Shown: piece after piece, positions 33,220-33,587 of the stretch
How positions within the stretch are numbered: the first letter of the stretch is position 1
Layout of the letters: each line of letters opens with the position of its first letter
Assembly (NCBI GenBank): GCA_024222395.1
Contig: JAAEPE010000361.1
Span: 1 to 33,587 of the forward strand
Direction of reading: 5' to 3'
DNA from: Myxococcales bacterium
GTDB taxonomy: Bacteria > Myxococcota_A > Polyangia > Haliangiales > Haliangiaceae
DNA: 33,587 bases
Translations under genes and position numbers: made by a program
The notes under the pieces: model-generated
Database searches by the model: none
Told to the model about the DNA's origin: nothing
The model's input: the letters and a program-made list of their open reading frames with translations, nothing else

Positions 33220-33587
33220 CTATGCCGCCATCTGCGTCCGGGTTGTGGCCTCCCAACGTCCGTTAGAGAGATTGGCACGCAGTAGCGCCATATCGCGGGC
33301 TCCCCGCTCGGTCCAGCGCATTCCCTAAAGCTTCAGCCTTGCTCCGGTGACATGGTAGTTGGCGGATTCGACGGTGCCGCTTCCGATGCGCAGCCCCTCT
33401 TTCCTGTACGTAGGATAATCCATGCGGTCGAGAGTGTTCTGCAGAGAGGTCGCCAGCGCGGCGACCTTTTCTTTGGCTTCGCTACGGCTGAGATTCAAGA
33501 ATGCGAGCGCTTCGATTACCTTTGTTGCGTTGCCCTCTTCGATGCGCTCGCACTGGGCTTTCGCCCACGCGCATGTTTGGGGTGTCT
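33220..33587 (-). pseudogene. ISKra4-like transposase, 3' part with internal amber stop
   Basis: Reading minus from the window edge gives ...EEGNATKVIEALAFLNLSR, YPTYRKEGLRIGSGTVESAN, YHVTGARLKL, then a TAG (33327-33325), then GMRWTERGARDMALLRANLS and a final stop at 33222. The block (G.(r/p)IGSG.VEsa...ARLK..GMRW...GA.a.l.LRa) is the C-terminal signature of ISKra4-type DDE transposases. The amber stop falls inside it at a position where relatives have a sense codon, so the product would lack its C-terminus. The 5' part lies outside the window. The right end of the element is probably just left of 33220 (GC-rich 33181-33219), but the inverted repeat cannot be confirmed without the other end. 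It could be inactive or need suppression. Confidence 0.75.

Overview
The window looks like chromosomal DNA of a myxobacterium-like organism (Myxococcota or a related deltaproteobacterial lineage). The evidence is moderately high GC, frequent GTG and TTG starts, many predicted lipoproteins with short lipoboxes and Asp/Gly/Ser-rich N-termini, and at least three lipoproteins carrying the TonB-like AgmX/PglI C-terminal fold typical of Myxococcota. Assignment below phylum is not possible from the sequence alone.

Region 1 (1-2625) is the end of an integrated element. It holds the C-terminal part of a reverse transcriptase, a PD-(D/E)XK-like nuclease, a small excisionase-like HTH protein and a tyrosine integrase. 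The integrase reads towards an initiator tRNA-Met gene, the likely attachment site. Three GTCGGACA repeats, 11 bp apart, lie between the integrase and the tRNA.

Region 2 (2702-12436) is mostly housekeeping. A minus-strand operon phoH - HD-GYP/GAF - ybeY is followed by mazG and rpsT on plus, then convergent holA. Next come two uncharacterised envelope or exported genes, then an overlapping pair: a SAM hydrolase and an RlmD-type rRNA methyltransferase.

Region 3 (12437-26058) is a short-chain acyl-CoA and propionate/ketone-body catabolism block. On plus, scoA-scoB-mcmA are translationally coupled. On minus, a tightly packed operon runs thiolase - 3-hydroxyacyl-CoA dehydrogenase - crotonase remnant - acyl-CoA dehydrogenase - two AgmX-type lipoproteins - second acyl-CoA dehydrogenase - B12-binding mutase subunit - bicupin lipoprotein - meaB. 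Methylmalonyl-CoA mutase is therefore made from two separately encoded subunits on opposite strands, with its MeaB chaperone in the minus operon. A geranylgeranyl-reductase-family flavoprotein and a Cys-rich lipoprotein lie between.

Region 4 (26071-33587) contains a cysteine desulfurase, a protein with a GspE N-terminal domain and a GAF-like C-terminus but no ATPase, a secreted PHB-depolymerase-like esterase with a GIDS repeat, and a large one-pass TPR membrane protein. It ends in the 3' part of an ISKra4-like transposase with an internal amber stop.

The least explained feature is the insertion of AgmX-type surface lipoproteins, one fused to two cupins, inside a cytoplasmic acyl-CoA oxidation operon.
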